Shown here: piece by piece, positions 63,373-64,000 of the stretch
Position numbering within the stretch: position 1 is the first letter of the stretch
How the letters are laid out: each line of letters opens with the position of its first letter
NCBI GenBank assembly: GCA_002050235.1
Contig: MWST01000006.1
Location: 122,220 to 186,219 of the forward strand
Direction of reading: 5' to 3'
DNA length: 64,000 nt
Source of the DNA: Polyangiaceae bacterium UTPRO1
GTDB taxonomy: Bacteria; Desulfobacterota; Binatia; UTPRO1
Notes under the pieces: generated by a model
What the model saw: only the letters and a program-made list of their open reading frames with translations
The model's database searches: none
What the model was told of the DNA's origin: nothing
Program-made: the position numbers and the translations under genes

Positions 63373-64000
63373 GATCCGGCAACTTCCTCCACTGTCGAGA
63401 CTGCGAGACCCTGTTTCGGCCCTCATCGTCCGACCGGGCTTCGGAGTATCGAATGACGGCCGACGGAGTGCGCACGATCCCCCGCGACGACTGCATGGAG
63501 TTCCTGACCCGGCACGCCCGCCATCGGCTAGTGACGCTGCAACCGATCGCGCCTGCGGTTCATACCGGTGCGCTCTGGGATGCGAACGCGCCGACTTACT
63601 GGCAGGTCTCGGACGGCGAGCACACCGTCGTCGTCGAGGGGCGGCGTTGCCGACTCGGGAGTCCGATCCGCTACCGACTGCGAACGGGCCGCGTCATAGA
63701 GGATCGGATCGCGGCAGAGATTGCCGGTGCCGAGATCCGGCAACGGGTCGACCGAGCGCTCTATCCGGGTGTCGCGTCGGAACGGAAACTCGAGGCATTC
63801 TGCGAGGCGTTCGATCGTGCCATGGAAGATCTGGACGCGGCGGCCTGCGAAACTCTCTACGACGTTCCCGGCGATCCGACGCTGTCGGTGGCGCGCCTCC
63901 CGCCGGCGGTCATTACGGCCTTGGGCGATTGCGCCCGCCGCATCTTCGACCGCACGGACAGCGCCAAGATCGCAGCGCTCCTCGACGGAGCCGACGACGA
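63369..64000 (+). CDS. Unknown protein with N-terminal Cys motif (cut by window edge)
   Basis: The frame opens at ATG 63369, overlapping the kinase stop (ATGA), and stays open to the window end, 210 codons. It begins with a possible half zinc ribbon, FLHCRDCETLFRPSSSDR, followed by IPRDDCMEFLTRHARHRL. The middle has strands (THTVVVEGRRCRLGSPIRY in part) and the visible C-terminal part is helical and acidic. No family recognised. Translational coupling to the kinase suggests it belongs to the same signalling unit, perhaps as a sensor partner or output. The end is outside the window. Confidence 0.8.
   Translation, partial: MRSGNFLHCRDCETLFRPSSSDRASEYRMTADGVRTIPRDDCMEFLTRHARHRLVTLQPIAPAVHTGALWDANAPTYWQVSDGEHTVVVEGRRCRLGSPIRYRLRTGRVIEDRIAAEIAGAEIRQRVDRALYPGVASERKLEAFCEAFDRAMEDLDAAACETLYDVPGDPTLSVARLPPAVITALGDCARRIFDRTDSAKIAALLDGADD

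Overview
The window is about 64 kb of GC-rich (roughly two-thirds GC by eye), densely packed bacterial chromosome. The core is ordinary housekeeping. The gene order tilS-ftsH-folP-dacA-ybbR-glmM-(gap)-nnr-tsaE-lysC-cimA is the arrangement I know from Geobacter-like deltaproteobacteria. Together with MoxR/CoxE, YfgM-like, NtrC-type and PAP2 genes, it suggests an uncultivated deltaproteobacterium-like lineage (Desulfobacterota or Binatota type). That placement is inference from gene content; there is no rRNA gene in the window.

Layout. 1-5561 (+): end of an unknown gene, a SulP anion transporter, then guaB-guaA behind a clear promoter with a hairpin in the leader. 5562-10575 (mixed strands): a PAP2 enzyme head-to-head with a secreted protein (start codons overlap), a small split-barrel protein, an Asp/Glu racemase, and a GMC dehydrogenase with its small subunit. 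10690-21468 (+): a HAD phosphatase, dnaE, an internally deleted HAD gene, hflX-pgsA-inositol monophosphatase, and two peptide-type ABC permeases with a lipoprotein binding protein but no ATPase. 21444-31118 (mixed): NRDE protein, MoxR-CoxE pair, DUF151 nuclease, YfgM-like protein, TPR-dgt pair, peroxiredoxin, CPA2 antiporter.

51866 down to 31075 (-): 18 consecutive genes, mostly with 1-23 base overlaps: tilS, ftsH, folP, dacA, ybbR, glmM, nnr, tsaE, lysC, cimA, cysE, cysteine desulfurase, mnmA, rnc, a DndB-like DGQHR gene, era, der, yihY. Two things stand out. Where pdxJ-acpS are expected between glmM and nnr there is a 179-base gap that still encodes what looks like the first residues of PdxJ. 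And a DGQHR-domain gene is wedged between rnc and era.

52840-55421 (-): a lower-GC patch directly downstream of a tRNA-Met gene, carrying a YCF48-like lipoprotein, a decayed relative of it broken by a 74-base repeat-bounded insertion, and a small ORF with a perfect ribosome site but an ATA where ATG is expected. 55587-57918 (-): lipB, meaB and a metallophosphatase. 57975-64000 (+): a small membrane protein, then a regulatory cluster made of a protein fusing a degenerate receiver, a degenerate NtrC-type AAA+ domain and a histidine-kinase region; an NtrC-type regulator; a good sigma-54 promoter; a receiver-histidine kinase hybrid; and the start of an unknown Cys-containing protein cut by the window edge.

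Several genes carry a promoter of the form TTGnnn-N17-TAGnnn only 6-9 bases before the start codon, so leaderless transcription looks common here.
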